A stretch of DNA of 64,000 nucleotides, from NCBI GenBank assembly GCA_019090615.1, contig JAHRVQ010000027.1, positions 1 to 64,000 of the forward strand, written 5' to 3'. The position numbers and the translations under genes are program-made. Shown in pieces: positions 63,641-64,000 of this stretch. The notes beneath the pieces are model-generated. The model saw nothing but the letters and a program-made list of their open reading frames with translations. It ran no database searches and had not been told where the DNA came from. The first letter of the stretch is position 1, and the number at the start of each line of letters is the position of its first letter. This stretch comes from Pseudomonadales bacterium. GTDB lineage: Bacteria > Pseudomonadota > Gammaproteobacteria > Pseudomonadales > Azotimanducaceae.

Positions 63641-64000
63641 CTTAAAAATTCTATTTAATTCAAGGAGTTATACTATTGAATGAATTGCCACCTGCTATTT
63701 AGTGGCCGCTGGCCGGGCAAATAATTGCCGCATCGGGATTGATAGCTGAATGTAGCCGAATGGAAACCAGCTCTTTTAATGCAGCCTGAAAGTACATTAA
63801 AAGAGCTGACCAATTGAACAAAAAAAATATAAAAAGAATATAGAAAAATTTTTAACAGATGCTGAGTCAAACCCTGGACACAGCATTGTAAACAAAAAAA
63901 ATAATGCTGATAAATGGGCTAACCCAGACCAGAATACATAGTCGCTTCAAGCCCAGCCTGATCAATTCAGCTTTTGGATCGAGTTTAAACTCGGGCTAGA
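63641..64000. other. Gene-free region upstream of flgB
   Basis: No credible gene. Holds the palindrome at 63768-63808 and A-rich DNA at 63819-63860. The next gene (flgA or similar by analogy) would be outside the window. Confidence 0.6.
63768..63808. repeat. Perfect 14-bp inverted repeat upstream of flgB
   Basis: CAGCTCTTTTAATG (63768-63781) and CATTAAAAGAGCTG (63795-63808) are perfect arms with a 13-base loop. No T tract follows in either direction, so it is not a standard terminator. It lies about 130 bases upstream of the flgB sigma-54 site, where an activator could bind. Confidence 0.7.

Noticed and set aside
63673-63870. Minus-strand frame of 65 codons upstream of flgB
   Set aside because: Spans the palindrome and A/T-rich DNA; no family and no ribosome site seen.

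Overview
The window is almost entirely one polar-flagellum locus of the Pseudomonas/Vibrio type. The regulators fleQ, fleS and fleR, the sigma-54-like and sigma-28-like promoter sites, the polar-placement gene flhF and the HptB/HsbR/HsbA signalling genes all point to a gammaproteobacterium. By eye the G+C is in the mid-40s percent. A 2154-residue flagellin and a 1348-residue hook protein suggest a marine lineage, because giant flagellins are known from marine gammaproteobacteria such as Bermanella and Oleibacter. The sequence alone does not fix the genus.

Layout from left to right, all on the minus strand unless noted. Positions 1-475 hold the 5' end of flhF, carrying an in-frame tandem repeat. 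Then follow flhA, flhB, fliR, fliQ, fliP, fliO, fliN, fliM, fliL and fliK (561-9896), the export gate, C-ring parts and hook-length control. hptB, hsbR, hsbA, cheB, cheD, cheR, cheW, cheA, cheY and a STAS gene (10344-19530) form a signalling block. fliJ, fliI, fliH, fliG, fliF and fliE (19658-26256) encode the export ATPase, rotor and MS ring. fleR, fleS and fleQ (26280-31165) are the transcriptional cascade; fliT and fliS (31549-32232) are chaperones. Two plus-strand genes follow (32536-35881): a TPR-methyltransferase and an alpha/beta hydrolase. flaG and the giant fliC occupy 36173-43203. A small plus-strand coiled-coil gene (43594-43947) and fliD (44171-47005) come next, then a plus-strand gene with two cNMP-binding-like domains and a rhodanese-like domain (47276-48274). 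flgL to flgB (48297-63588) complete the hook, rings and rod, with a sigma-54 promoter just upstream of flgB.

Transcription (minus strand) therefore runs from flgB toward flhF. FleQ is expected to switch on sigma-54 promoters; good -24/-12 matches lie before flgB, fleSR, fliH, fliK and fliL. FleS/FleR then control hook and ring genes. Sigma-28-like sites precede fliC and fliS.

The most unusual feature is that four axial proteins are all enlarged: FliC, FlgE, FliD (944 aa) and FlgK (1014 aa). They appear to be enlarged with copies of the same module, resembling the flagellin/hook IN motif. The rod proteins, FlgL, FlgD and FliK are of ordinary size. Other points of interest are the FlhF linker repeat, several tandem arrays in intergenic DNA, a pair of related hairpin elements bracketing fliS-fliT, and the cNMP-binding/degenerate-rhodanese protein.
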